A DNA stretch of 43,062 bases. Origin: Vibrio cholerae. GTDB taxonomy: Bacteria; Actinomycetota; Actinomycetes; Actinomycetales; Micrococcaceae. Within the stretch, counting starts at the first letter, position 1. Each line of letters begins with the position of its first letter. The translations under genes and the position numbers were made by a program. The stretch lies in assembly GCA_009728235.1 (NCBI GenBank), contig WNZI01000027.1, forward strand, positions 1-43,062, read 5' to 3'. A model generated the notes under the pieces. The model searched no databases, was not told the DNA's origin, and worked only from the letters and a program-made list of their open reading frames with translations. Of the stretch, positions 15,067-23,773 are shown piece after piece.

Positions 15067-15375
15067 TTAGGGCTTCCAGGCCCACTCGATGAGCTTCCTC
15101 TTGGCGTTCTCTTCATGAACCGGGATAGACGTCGAAGCGAAGGCTTCGCCGAACAGAGTCCGTACCGATCGGGCGGTTCGAAAGTATTGGCCGTGTCGGT
15201 CGATGCGGCGGGCGGGGACGCCGAGGTACTTGGCAGACTGCCGGCGACTCATACCAGCGGCGATGCAAATTTTGACGGCCCGGAAGATGACCGCGTAGGC
15301 GACCTCATTCTCCGGGTTGGCCTTGGTCAGGATGCGTCCTACAGCGCGTTTGGCTGCTTCGGGTGTTTGATCCAT
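15067..15375 (-). CDS. Small helix-turn-helix-like protein
   Basis: A 102-residue basic protein starting MDQTPEAAKRAVGRILTKAN at ATG 15375, chosen because GAGGAGAGG lies just upstream; the longer frame to 15426 lacks such a site. A helical N-terminus is followed by KICIAAGMSRRQSAKYLGVP and ARRIDRHGQYFR, which reads like a helix-turn-helix with SRRQSAKYLGVP as the recognition part. The C-terminal third is a short helix and a basic tail. It is 10 bases after the membrane-protein gene on the same strand, so the XRE, membrane protein and this gene may form one transcript. Function unknown. Confidence 0.65.
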   Translation of the reverse strand: MDQTPEAAKRAVGRILTKANPENEVAYAVIFRAVKICIAAGMSRRQSAKYLGVPARRIDRHGQYFRTARSVRTLFGEAFASTSIPVHEENAKRKLIEWAWKP

Positions 15376-15385
15376 GTACCTCTCC

Positions 15386-16156
15386 TCAGTCCATAGGTAG
15401 GTTGGCGTCAATCTTCCGGCCAGCAACTCCGTGCGTTCGCGTGTAGGCGAACATCCACAGACCGATCACCACGCAGACGGCCGATGCCTGTGAAATCACC
15501 TCAAACAGATAGAACGCCTGGGGCCAAGCCTCTAGTTCCCAAGGGAACGCGAGGGCGCGACCGATGGATAGTACAAAGCCGAGCAGGATGAGCCTGGACC
15601 CTGCACGGGTGAGGCGTAATGGATTCACATGGCTGTCGTGGAGGACTGGCCTGAACAGGATCCCCATCACGTAGGCGATGTACGCGAGAGCGATCCAATG
15701 CATGACGTGCACCGGAGGCTGGTTTAGATAGTCCACCAGCCGCGGGGAGGGGTTGGGCGCTTGGGAGGAGACTAGGGCGCCAAAAGCGCCAAGAGAAGCA
15801 GCCAGGAGTGCGAGGGAACCACGGATGCCGACAAGCCAGCGAAGCGCGAAGTCAGATTTATAGGAAGTCGCTAGATGTACTCCCAGCTGAGAAACGGCAG
15901 CCATAGCGAAAATTTGTGCGATCGCCGAGGTCCCATTCGACACAGGTATGTAGGAGTCGATGAATTCGTAGATCGGTTGGATCGTCATGACGTTGCCAAC
16001 AGTGAGAAGAATTCCCATGAGCGCGAGACGACCGCTGGGATGTAGAAGCGACCTCGCCCCCTCCGGTGTATTTTTAGCGGTCAGGCGATGGAAGGTAGCA
16101 CTACCAAGAATAATCAGCATGAAGCTGATCGAAATAACGTGGGTGCTGTCGGTCAT
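15386..16156 (-). CDS. Seven-helix membrane protein resembling the MAB_1171c/DUF6545 membrane module
   Basis: A 256-residue protein that is almost entirely membrane helices, about seven: near residues 8-22, 45-62, 78-98, 115-133, 150-168, 186-206 and 215-240. LALMGILLTVGNVMTIQPIY and AQIFAMAAVSQLGVHLATSY resemble the transmembrane half of actinobacterial proteins called MAB_1171c family putative transporters. Those are usually about 400 residues with a C-terminal cytoplasmic domain, which is missing here. Its start overlaps the stop of the XRE gene (ATGA). The same XRE plus seven-helix pairing is, to my recollection, found for that family. No substrate can be inferred. Confidence 0.75.
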   Translation of the reverse strand: MTDSTHVISISFMLIILGSATFHRLTAKNTPEGARSLLHPSGRLALMGILLTVGNVMTIQPIYEFIDSYIPVSNGTSAIAQIFAMAAVSQLGVHLATSYKSDFALRWLVGIRGSLALLAASLGAFGALVSSQAPNPSPRLVDYLNQPPVHVMHWIALAYIAYVMGILFRPVLHDSHVNPLRLTRAGSRLILLGFVLSIGRALAFPWELEAWPQAFYLFEVISQASAVCVVIGLWMFAYTRTHGVAGRKIDANLPMD

Positions 16157-16887
16157 CCAATCGCCTCCGCAAGCTTCTCTGCATATTCGAGTGCTTCCTT
16201 GCGTTGCTTGATTCGCCGACGCAAGAGGGTAATACGCTGCTGAACGAGCTCCATCAGCGGGTCATCCTCCATGGCACTCAGTGCCGTTTCCCGGACATCA
16301 TCAGCCCACCCTCCCTCCTCCATGGTCAGAAGCCCGACCACGACGAGCCCGGACACCATTGAGGTTCCGCTGATCCTCGAGGCTGTCACTGCCTGTAGTG
16401 GGGTGAGCTTGTTCTCTGACAGCTGGGCATAGAGATAAGTGATGGCGATGCCGGTTTGCTCCGCCACATCATGACGGATGTCACCCTCGTCGATGCTGTC
16501 AATCCATGCGCGATGAGAACCGGTATGGGGGAATCCCGTCAAAGCCGGGGGTTCGTATACATCCCTACTGAAACTCGAATTTGTCCGCACTTGAACCTCG
16601 GTCATGAGGTTCGCGATGTGAATCTGGCTCACCGCTTCCACCGACGAAGGTGACCGCGGCCGCGTATCGAGGTCCATGTACCCGGAGAAGTGCGTTAGTG
16701 CGGTGATCGGGTCAATGTCATAGGCGCGTGCGACTCTGACGATCGTCGTCTCCGGCACGTTTCCTCGGCGTATCTGGTTTCCCACCGTGAGACGGTGCAC
16801 CCCGATCATGCGACTCAGCTCGCTGCCGGACGTTGAGAGGCCGCTTCTTTCGAGCCACTGCGTGAACTCGGCGCCGGAGACGGCCAT
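16153..16887 (-). CDS. XRE-like helix-turn-helix protein paired with the membrane protein
   Basis: A 244-residue protein starting MAVSGAEFTQWLERSGLSTS at ATG 16887, supported by GAAGGG six bases upstream; a longer frame to 16947 looks less likely. Residues 8-65 form the helix-turn-helix domain (SELSRMIGVHRLTVGNQIRR and NVPETTIVRVARAYDIDP). Residues 85-190 look like a second helical domain, and 200-244 form a charged coiled coil (ITLLRRRIKQRKEALEYAEK). It diverges from the conjugation operon across 180 bases, so it may control transfer as well as its own operon with the membrane protein. No clear operator palindrome was found in that gap. Confidence 0.8.
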   Translation of the reverse strand: MAVSGAEFTQWLERSGLSTSGSELSRMIGVHRLTVGNQIRRGNVPETTIVRVARAYDIDPITALTHFSGYMDLDTRPRSPSSVEAVSQIHIANLMTEVQVRTNSSFSRDVYEPPALTGFPHTGSHRAWIDSIDEGDIRHDVAEQTGIAITYLYAQLSENKLTPLQAVTASRISGTSMVSGLVVVGLLTMEEGGWADDVRETALSAMEDDPLMELVQQRITLLRRRIKQRKEALEYAEKLAEAIG

Positions 16888-17069
16888 GGGATGCCCTTCG
16901 GTGGGACCAATCGGTGAACACGGACAGGAAGACGCCCCTGTTGTCACTTTCTTGAGTTATTCTTAATTCTAAGAGAGTGACAGCAGGCTGCATCTGTAGT
17001 CTTCCAGATTTTACCGGCCACGGCCTAACCAGCCCTGCCGCCCGGATCACCGCCTGAAGGGAGGTCGCC

Positions 17070-18182
17070 ATGGCAGACGAGGACACCAAGAGCTCAGGAG
17101 CGATGGTGGCCGTCCTTGCTGTTGTGGGGCTGGTGCTCGCCGGCCTTCCGGTCGCCGGGGTTGGCGCGGTGGCCGTGCTGACGCAGACCGAGGAACGTAC
17201 CGGTACGTGTTCGATCACGGACACCGGAACGCTGGCGTCGACCCCGACGATCCCGAATGGCTGGGGTCCTTTGGTGGAGGCCGCGGCGGAAACCGCTGGC
17301 CTGCCGGTCAGTGTCGTCGCGGCGCAGTTGAAGCAGGAGTCGGGCTGGAACGAAGGCGCTCGGAGCCCTGTGGGTGCTCAGGGCGTCGCTCAGTTCATGC
17401 CTGGTACGTGGGCGATGTACGGGGACGGCGGAGACCCGTTCTCGGCTGAGGACGCGATCCCTGCCTACGGCCGCTACATGGCTGCGCTGAAAGAGCAGGT
17501 GCAGTCCCTGGCCGGTGACGACGCCGACCTTCTGGTGAAGCTCACCCTTGCTGCCTACAACGCGGGCCCCGGTGCCGTGCAGAACGCGAAGGGCGTCCCG
17601 CCGTTCACGGAGACCCAGCAGTACATCGAGAAGATCCTGAACACCGGGCAGAACGAGTTCACGACCGACTGTGCCGCCCCGGCCGGGGGAGTGGCGTGGG
17701 ACGGGGACCTCGGAGACGGCGAGTGGACGACCCCCTTGCCGGGCGGCGTGTTTACCTCCGGCTACGGGCACCGGGACATTGCGGGCCTTCCCGCCTGGGC
17801 GCAGGAACACGTCGGCGTCGACATCTCGACCCCGGGTGCCGGCTACGGCGACGGTGGCCAGGTCATCGCCCCGACCAAGATCCAGGTCACAAGCTTCCTG
17901 CCCGTTGACGGCTGCGTCATCGCCAAGGTCATCGAAGAAGGAGAACCGGCGTTCAAGTTCGGCTTCTGCCACCTGAACCGCTACGACGTGCAAATGGGTG
18001 ACGTTCTGGAACGCGGGGACATCGTCGGCATCGAGGGCAACAGGGCCGGTCTCGGCCGCGTGGCCACGCACCTGCACTTCGAGATTTACAGTCCTGAATC
18101 CCCGGACGCGGCCTACCCCTATAACAACTTCAACCTCGACCCCGAGCCGATCCTGAAAGAGAAAGGAGCGTGGGTGCAATGA
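17070..18182 (+). CDS. Bifunctional peptidoglycan hydrolase of the conjugation system (SLT + M23)
   Basis: A 370-residue membrane-anchored hydrolase starting at ATG 17070 with GGGAGGT upstream. A signal anchor spans about residues 12-35. Residues 65-190 hold a soluble lytic transglycosylase domain: AAQLKQESGWNEGARSPVGA with the catalytic glutamate, then GVAQFMPGTW and AAYNAGPGAV. Residues 215-365 hold an M23 peptidase domain with HVGVDIS and HLHFEIY as zinc ligands. VirB1-type enzymes of this two-domain kind open the cell wall for the transfer channel in Gram-positive conjugation. It is the first gene of the operon and its stop overlaps the next start. Confidence 0.93.
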   Translation: MADEDTKSSGAMVAVLAVVGLVLAGLPVAGVGAVAVLTQTEERTGTCSITDTGTLASTPTIPNGWGPLVEAAAETAGLPVSVVAAQLKQESGWNEGARSPVGAQGVAQFMPGTWAMYGDGGDPFSAEDAIPAYGRYMAALKEQVQSLAGDDADLLVKLTLAAYNAGPGAVQNAKGVPPFTETQQYIEKILNTGQNEFTTDCAAPAGGVAWDGDLGDGEWTTPLPGGVFTSGYGHRDIAGLPAWAQEHVGVDISTPGAGYGDGGQVIAPTKIQVTSFLPVDGCVIAKVIEEGEPAFKFGFCHLNRYDVQMGDVLERGDIVGIEGNRAGLGRVATHLHFEIYSPESPDAAYPYNNFNLDPEPILKEKGAWVQ

Positions 18183-18820
18183 CCCACCGCTCACGCGCAC
18201 ACCTGTACCGCACAGCAGCTCTCGCGGTCTCGATGGTTGCCCTGACTAGCTGCGGCGTTGATGCTCCGGCAGCTGAGGACGACGTCGCGCCTATCTCCGC
18301 GCCGACGACCATCTCCGAAGGCTCCTCCACCTCCGCTGCGGCCGAGGCGGTCCTGGGTGGTGACACGTTTGTATCCCCGGAGGACGCTGACCGTTCCGAC
18401 GTCGAGTCGACCGCCCGGGTCGCTGCCCTGATCCTGCACTCCTGGGACACGACGGTGGACCGCACGGAGACGGCGGCCGCGGTCCGCGCGAAGCCGTTGA
18501 TGAGCGAGGCGTGGGCAGCGAACCAGATCGAACCGGAACGGAACGCGAGCAACGGTGACTGGCTGGAACCAGCCGAACACCGCGCCTACAGCGTTCCCCG
18601 GGCGGTTCCCGCGATCGGTGACGCCGCGCAGGACGTCGCCCCGGACAAGGCGATACGGGTCCTCGACGTGACCTGGCGATGGGTCGCCCGGGACGAGACA
18701 CTACTCGAGGGCACCGGCCAGCGGCAGGTGACTCTCTACCTCGAGAAGGTGGACGGCCGGTGGGACGTCGTCGGGCACCAGACCCGGGACCTGACCGCAG
18801 CGGTTGGGGGTCAGCCATGA
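18179..18820 (+). CDS. Conjugation-operon lipoprotein
   Basis: A 213-residue secreted lipoprotein starting at ATG 18179 within the stop of the hydrolase gene (ATGA). The signal peptide ends in a lipobox, LTSCG, so the mature protein is anchored on the outer face of the membrane. A serine/threonine-rich linker follows. The C-terminal half reads DVTWRWVARDETLLEGTGQR and QVTLYLEKVDGRWDVVGHQT, which resembles the end of NTF2-like domains used by VirB8/TcpC-type transfer proteins. Position in the operon argues for a part in the envelope-spanning channel. Family not named. Confidence 0.75.
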   Translation: MTHRSRAHLYRTAALAVSMVALTSCGVDAPAAEDDVAPISAPTTISEGSSTSAAAEAVLGGDTFVSPEDADRSDVESTARVAALILHSWDTTVDRTETAAAVRAKPLMSEAWAANQIEPERNASNGDWLEPAEHRAYSVPRAVPAIGDAAQDVAPDKAIRVLDVTWRWVARDETLLEGTGQRQVTLYLEKVDGRWDVVGHQTRDLTAAVGGQP

Positions 18821-20034
18821 GCCACGCCGTGCACCCTTGGCCGGTGATCGTCCTGACCATCGGTGAGGGCGAAATCGTCGCCGACGCCAACGGTGACGTG
18901 CTTACCTACCCGGTGCTCGAGGACGCATCCCCTGCCGACGTCGCGGCCGACGCCGCGTCGGAAGCATGCCGCCGCCTGGGCTTGAAAGCCTGCCGAGTGC
19001 AGGGCCACACCGAGGACGGTGAGGTGTACGAGATGATCGTCGACACCGAGTTCGGCACCCTCGAGGAGCGTTCCACCGATCCCGCCACTACGCTCACCAG
19101 CGGTAATGGAACCGTCCACGGACAGACCAGTGCCCGCAGGAGCGGGCGTCTTGGACGTCGCCGGACCTCGAGCGGAGCGACCGCCGCCCGTGGTGGCGTG
19201 CGGCGTCCGCAGGCACGCCGCCGGAAACTGATGATGTGGGGCAGCGCCGGAGTCTTCGTCGTGACCGTCGGGGTGTGCGGGGTCTACGTCCTGCAGGATC
19301 CCCAAGCGACACCTGCCGCCGCCATCTACACGCCGCCCCCGGCGCAGCTCCCGGTCCCGGCTCCTGCCGGGTGGGACACCTACGCGACGTGGACTGCGCC
19401 AATGCAGTCCTCCACGGTCCGAGCGATCCTGGATCCCTCTGGTCACCCGGTGAGTGTGGACGGTTCGACCCTGACCGCACACGACCCGGAAACGGGGGTG
19501 GAGCGGTGGACCCGCACGGCACCGTTCACCGTCAGCCAGGTGGCCTTGTTCACTCTCGACGGGAAGTCCCGGGTCGCAGCGTCGACCGCGCGTGAGCTGG
19601 TCATGTTCGGGGACGGGCCTGATCCAATCCGCGTCGACGTCCCGCAGAACGGCACGATCGTTCTCGACGGGGGTACAGCGCCCCGGGTGGACCTTCCGAC
19701 CAAGCAGACTCTGATCGTCGCCGCTGACGGTAGCACCGTGTCCCGGGTGGTCCCCGCGGCCGCCGAACCGATCGAAGCCCTCGGCGCGGACCTGGTGACC
19801 GCGGACCTGCAAGCCGGCCGAATCTGGCGGATCACCACGGACTCTGCCGCCCTGCCCTCCCCGGCAACACTGCCGTCCCCGGCAGAGGGTGCGGAACTGA
19901 TAAGCGTCCTCGGATCCATCGACGGTCGCGTGGTGGCCGCATGGAAGAACAGTGACGGGGCAAGCGGCGGGGCAAGTGATGGGGTGAGCATCGGTTTCTA
20001 CGACCTCGGGACGCCCCGGATGCCACTGAGGTGA
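18817..20034 (+). CDS. Bitopic propeller-like transfer protein, N-terminal part of a probable frameshifted gene
   Basis: Starts at ATG 18817, overlapping the lipoprotein stop (ATGA). Residues 1-125 are cytoplasmic and acidic to basic. A single membrane helix lies at about residues 140-160 (LMMWGSAGVFVVTVGVCGVY). The external part has repeated four-strand units like a PQQ or beta-propeller domain (DPSGHPVSVDGSTLTAHDPE TGVERW). At 20010-20034 the frame runs into a TGA after GFYDLGTPRMPLR. In the next frame the sentence continues naturally as DATEVTQAGLVTLEGGDV. One missing C in the CCCC run at 20014-20017 would explain the break. The alternative is a true GTGA overlap with a second gene. Confidence 0.75.
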   Translation: MSHAVHPWPVIVLTIGEGEIVADANGDVLTYPVLEDASPADVAADAASEACRRLGLKACRVQGHTEDGEVYEMIVDTEFGTLEERSTDPATTLTSGNGTVHGQTSARRSGRLGRRRTSSGATAARGGVRRPQARRRKLMMWGSAGVFVVTVGVCGVYVLQDPQATPAAAIYTPPPAQLPVPAPAGWDTYATWTAPMQSSTVRAILDPSGHPVSVDGSTLTAHDPETGVERWTRTAPFTVSQVALFTLDGKSRVAASTARELVMFGDGPDPIRVDVPQNGTIVLDGGTAPRVDLPTKQTLIVAADGSTVSRVVPAAAEPIEALGADLVTADLQAGRIWRITTDSAALPSPATLPSPAEGAELISVLGSIDGRVVAAWKNSDGASGGASDGVSIGFYDLGTPRMPLR

Positions 20035-20489
20035 CGCAGGCCGGACTCGTGACTCTCGAGGGCGGGGACGTCTCAGCCTCCGGGCTCCAGCTGGACCGTG
20101 AGAACGCTCTGATGCTGGCCGGGTCCGTCCTCATCGACGTCTCCTCCATGGAAGCTCACCGGTTATCCGGCGCAGGCAAGCTCTCGGCCGGATACGCCTG
20201 GATCAACACCGACGGCGAACAGTCGCGCATCAATCCCCAGGGCGAGGTCGAGGACACCACCGATTCCCTACAGGCGTCCGTCCCGGACCTCATCACGGCG
20301 GACGGAAAGGCCATCACCCGTGCCACTGGATCACCCACCGGAGACTCACCGAACTCCCTGTACGCGCTGGCGGACACCGGACCCCGGCCCACAGCCTCAC
20401 CAACGTCAACCATCGCGCCGACTCCTGCGGCGACAAATACCCCTGATCCTGCCTCCACTTCCGCCGTTTCCCCGAAGGAGAACCCCTGA
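20031..20489 (+). CDS. C-terminal part of the propeller-like transfer protein
   Basis: This frame starts at GTG 20031 inside the stop of the previous frame. It encodes further strand-rich sequence (VTLEGGDVSASGLQLDRENA and LMLAGSVLIDVSSMEAHRLS) that completes the propeller, and then a proline/threonine-rich tail. It has no signal peptide or membrane helix of its own, although the protein it belongs to must be outside the membrane. That supports a single gene of about 557 residues broken by one base rather than two genes. It ends in a TGATG overlap with the ATPase gene, with GAAGGAG just upstream. Confidence 0.65.
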   Translation: MTQAGLVTLEGGDVSASGLQLDRENALMLAGSVLIDVSSMEAHRLSGAGKLSAGYAWINTDGEQSRINPQGEVEDTTDSLQASVPDLITADGKAITRATGSPTGDSPNSLYALADTGPRPTASPTSTIAPTPAATNTPDPASTSAVSPKENP

Positions 20490-21982
20490 TGAGAATGACC
20501 GCTGTGATCGACCAGACCGGAGCCCTCGACCTGGACGTGGAAGGACACAAGACCCACGCGGATTACTCCACGGTGATGGAAGCGCGGCGCTCAGTGATGA
20601 CGACCGCGACTGGCCTTGCCGCAGACGCGACTACCAGCGTTGAACTCCACATCGAGGACCCGGCCGGGGCTCGGACGGTTCTCGTGCAGGCCGATGGAGC
20701 CGTTATCGAGCAGGCCGCCACCACAACGCCGAATGAGCAGCAAACCCTCACGACCGAGGCAGCACCGGCAGCGCCGGCTATGTCGTCGGCGCCGGCTGAG
20801 CCGACACCAGCACCTGCTCCTGCGGCACCTCTTCGGGCATCCCGGCGAGAGTCCACGGTGGCCCCGGCACCCACCGAGCCGGTGACGGAATCCCCTGCAC
20901 CGAAGACAGCGGTGGCGGTCCTTGAACCGGATACGGACACTGAGGCGGACACGGCGCAGGCTCCTGCGGACGTCGTGGAGCAGGCACCAGTGACAGCAGC
21001 GGTGGCAGCACCGGCCGAGCAGGATGAGGTCACGACTGTGGAGGTCCTGCCGACGCGCCGGTCCTCGATGCCATCGTTCGTGGACAGACCCGATGCGGCG
21101 TCTCCGGCGCAGCTCGGGATGCGTGGACTGCTGAACCACTTCGGGATGAAAATCGCTCCGTCCGCCGATGAGCTGGCGCAGCGGGAAGACGAGAAAGCCG
21201 TCTCTCAGCACTGGGAGGGACCGCGGACGATCACGGTCCTGAACCCCAAGGGCGGCGCAGGCAAGACCCCGACGGTCATCTGCCTGTCGGCGGTGTTCGC
21301 CCGTATGGGCGGGTCCGGCGTTTTGGCGTGGGACAACAACAACTCGCTGGGCTCGCTGGGGTGGCGGACCTACGATGCCGGCCACGAAGCAACGGTGGTC
21401 GACCTCCTCGGGCAGACGGACTATTTCATGACCGCCGGTGCCCGGGCGGGAGACCTTGCGTCCTACGTTCACCACCAGCCCTCCGACCAGTACGACGTGC
21501 TCCGCTCTGATGACCGTTCCGGCGCCAAGGCCCGTCATGAGGTCACCGGCGCCGAGGTTCACCGCCTGTACGCGGTGGCCGCGAAGTATTACCGACTGAT
21601 CGTCAAGGACTCCGGCAACACCGAGCGCGGCGACAACTGGGAAGCGATGATCAGCCACACCGATCAGGTGGTGATCCCGGTGAAGTCAGTCGATGACGCA
21701 GCCGAGGGTGCGTCGAGGATTCTCAGCGCACTACGGGCCGGGGACGAGCACGCGCAGTCCCTCGCGGACCGCGCCGTTGTGATCGTGCTGGGCTGCACTC
21801 CGGCGCATGGCAAGGCAAAACTGGACGCGCTGGCTGAGTCCTTCCGGCCGTTCGTGAAGGCTGTCGCCACGGTGCCCTATGACCCGTCCCTGGTCGAGGG
21901 CCGTATCCGGTTCTCCTCGATGCTCCCGCGGACCCGGCGTGCCTGGCTCCGTGCTGCCGCTCTGATCGCGGGGGAGCTGTGA
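20489..21982 (+). CDS. ParA/MinD-like ATPase of the conjugation operon
   Basis: A 497-residue protein. Residues 1-75 form a small beta-rich domain (MTAVIDQTGALDLDVEGHKT). Residues 76-195 are an alanine/proline/glutamate-rich linker. From about 240 there is a ParA/MinD ATPase domain with the deviant Walker A KGGAGKT at 254-260, and GVLAWDNNNSLGSLGWR where the switch segment lies. It is not the plasmid's partition ParA, which is the gene at 10660. ATPases of this kind in transfer operons are thought to position the apparatus or substrate, like TadZ; that is inference here. It starts in a TGATG overlap and its stop overlaps the next start (GTGA). Confidence 0.85.
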   Translation: MRMTAVIDQTGALDLDVEGHKTHADYSTVMEARRSVMTTATGLAADATTSVELHIEDPAGARTVLVQADGAVIEQAATTTPNEQQTLTTEAAPAAPAMSSAPAEPTPAPAPAAPLRASRRESTVAPAPTEPVTESPAPKTAVAVLEPDTDTEADTAQAPADVVEQAPVTAAVAAPAEQDEVTTVEVLPTRRSSMPSFVDRPDAASPAQLGMRGLLNHFGMKIAPSADELAQREDEKAVSQHWEGPRTITVLNPKGGAGKTPTVICLSAVFARMGGSGVLAWDNNNSLGSLGWRTYDAGHEATVVDLLGQTDYFMTAGARAGDLASYVHHQPSDQYDVLRSDDRSGAKARHEVTGAEVHRLYAVAAKYYRLIVKDSGNTERGDNWEAMISHTDQVVIPVKSVDDAAEGASRILSALRAGDEHAQSLADRAVVIVLGCTPAHGKAKLDALAESFRPFVKAVATVPYDPSLVEGRIRFSSMLPRTRRAWLRAAALIAGEL

Positions 21983-22587
21983 GCGTGACGACCAAGGGCA
22001 ACCCGTTCATCACTGAACCGGAAGTAGCACCGGCAGAGGACCCGATTGACGATGACCCGATCCTGGGGCACCGTGAGTCGCTGCGCGGTCCGCAGAACAT
22101 TCAGCAGACCCTGGCCGAGGAACCGGTGAAGGAAACCGAACCTGCCGCATCAGTCACGGTGACCACGGCGACGTTGTGGCTGGTTGGTGCCTCCGGTGGA
22201 GTCGGGACCACCACCCTTGCGGGCATGTGCTCGGACAACGTCGTGGACGAGTCCGATCAGCGCCCGACGTGGGCGGGGCGGGCCTTGCTGGTGTGTTCGA
22301 CCAGCGGATCCTCTCTCGAGGCGGCGCAGCAGCTCGCCCGTAAATCGGCGTCTGGGCAGCTCGCTTACGAGCTGGTCGGCCTGGTTATCGTCCACGACCG
22401 GCCAAAAAACCGGCTGACGAAGCCGACCCTGGACTTCGCGCGCGGTGTCGCCCGCATGTTCCCGGTCGCCATGACCCTCCCTTATGAGGCGTCCTGGCGT
22501 GAAGTCGGCGCAACCCCACAAGCTTCCGGCACTCGGCTCAAGAGCGTGCTTCGGAAAATCGAAAAGATCGCCCACACCGGGCACTGA
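21979..22587 (+). CDS. DUF6668-like P-loop-related protein
   Basis: A 202-residue protein starting at GTG 21979 (MSVTTKGNPFITEP). An acidic leader of about 55 residues precedes LWLVGASGGVGTTTLAGM at 66-83. This looks like a ParA-type P loop in which the usual lysine of GKT is threonine, so nucleotide hydrolysis may be lost. Later segments (GRALLVCSTSGSSLEAAQQL and YELVGLVIVHDRPKNRLTKP) keep the fold. This matches my recollection of DUF6668 proteins in actinobacterial type IV secretion loci. It probably pairs with the preceding ATPase, to which it is translationally coupled. Confidence 0.8.
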   Translation: MSVTTKGNPFITEPEVAPAEDPIDDDPILGHRESLRGPQNIQQTLAEEPVKETEPAASVTVTTATLWLVGASGGVGTTTLAGMCSDNVVDESDQRPTWAGRALLVCSTSGSSLEAAQQLARKSASGQLAYELVGLVIVHDRPKNRLTKPTLDFARGVARMFPVAMTLPYEASWREVGATPQASGTRLKSVLRKIEKIAHTGH

Positions 22588-22602
22588 GAGAAGGAAAACA
22601 CT

Positions 22603-22914
22603 ATGTTCGGAAACACACTGGCAGCACACACCATCACCACCATCAACGCCTTCACTCCCTCCACGGAGGGAGTGATCACGGCGCAGCAGTACACCCCGAC
22701 GCAGCCTCCCGGCACCGAAGGTCTCACCACGGTCATGGGATGGATCCTCTGGGGCGCCACCGCGTTGCTGTTTGTCTACTTCATCTTCGGTCTGGTACAG
22801 GCTGGTAAAGCACGCCGCAACGGGGAGTCGGTCGAGGCACCGCTCTGGCCGATGATCGGAGCACTCCTGATCGGCTCGTCCGGGGCGATCTGGGCCGCTG
22901 TCACCGCCGCCTGA
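22603..22914 (+). CDS. VirB2-like small two-helix membrane protein
   Basis: A 103-residue protein starting at ATG 22603 with GAAGGA upstream. About 40 polar residues are followed by two membrane helices, roughly 43-65 (VMGWILWGATALLFVYFIFG) and 82-101 (LWPMIGALLIGSSGAIWAAV), joined by a short basic loop (QAGKARRNGES). This is the layout of VirB2/TrbC-type pilin-like subunits and its operon position fits. The N-terminal part does not look like a standard cleaved signal peptide, so processing is uncertain. Confidence 0.7.
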   Translation: MFGNTLAAHTITTINAFTPSTEGVITAQQYTPTQPPGTEGLTTVMGWILWGATALLFVYFIFGLVQAGKARRNGESVEAPLWPMIGALLIGSSGAIWAAVTAA

Positions 22915-22957
22915 TTGAGCCCTGATCACTTCACTTCCCTCAAGACAAGGACAGACG

Positions 22958-23773
22958 ATGAGCACACAGGACACTACCGACCGACCCACCGGCCGACCCG
23001 CATGGTTCGGTGCTGCTGTCATGCTTCTGATCCTCGTAGTGGTGGGCCTCGCGGCCTGGGGCATACGAACCTTCTTCTTCGATAACAACGCTGATGACTC
23101 TGCCGCACCGACGAGCCCGACCAGTCAGGCTCCCGGTGCGGCGGAGCCCACATCTTCCACCACACAAGGATCCGCCGTGGTGGAGGCTGATACCGCGTGG
23201 GACTGCCAGGCGGACCTCAGCGATGACGACACCTCCGTCGCGGATTCCGCTCCTGTAGTTGAAGAGTGGGTAACCGCCGGCTACAACGTCGTCCCGTTCT
23301 CGGAGTTCGGAGGCTGCCAGAAACAGCCTTCAACCCTCCGGGTCGGATACTCACACACCGAAGCCGGCGCTTTGATGGCAGCGGCCACCTACTCGGTAGC
23401 TCTCGACCCATCCGTGAGCGAAGAAGCCACACAGGACCTCGAGGCGGCCGTAGCCGCAGGAACAAACCGCGACCTGCTGGGAGAGCGCGCGCAGCGCATC
23501 CGTGACGGGCTAGAACAAGGCTCCGATGGTTCGGCAACAGCTCGATTGACGCTCCTTGGCTACATCCAGAACAGCTATCGGGAAGACGCTGCTTCCTATC
23601 AGCTCATCTATTCCACGACAGATGCGAGCGGACTGGAACAAACTCTCGCAGCGCAGGTGGACGTGGTGTGGGAGGCCGGGGATTGGAAGCTTGACCCAGC
23701 CTCGGGAACTGAGTTCATCACCGGCGGCCAGCACCAAGGACAGCCGTACATCGCCTGGGGGCCACGGAGCTGA
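22958..23773 (+). CDS. Bitopic transfer protein (VirB8/TcpC-like position)
   Basis: A 271-residue protein with a single membrane helix at about residues 19-40 (AAVMLLILVVVGLAAWGIRT), a serine/threonine/proline linker and a globular outer domain. The motif LRVGYSHTEAGALMAAATYS at about 128-147 and the ending DGSATARLTL...VVWEAGDWKL are shared by uncharacterised proteins of actinobacterial transfer loci. Topology and place fit a VirB8/TcpC-type scaffold component, but I cannot show the fold. AGGA lies upstream of the ATG, and the stop overlaps the VirB6-like start. Confidence 0.75.
   Translation: MSTQDTTDRPTGRPAWFGAAVMLLILVVVGLAAWGIRTFFFDNNADDSAAPTSPTSQAPGAAEPTSSTTQGSAVVEADTAWDCQADLSDDDTSVADSAPVVEEWVTAGYNVVPFSEFGGCQKQPSTLRVGYSHTEAGALMAAATYSVALDPSVSEEATQDLEAAVAAGTNRDLLGERAQRIRDGLEQGSDGSATARLTLLGYIQNSYREDAASYQLIYSTTDASGLEQTLAAQVDVVWEAGDWKLDPASGTEFITGGQHQGQPYIAWGPRS

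Noticed and set aside
23514-23524. ACAAGG match to the par motif within the transfer operon
   Set aside because: Only a half unit inside a coding region, without a partner 14 bp away.
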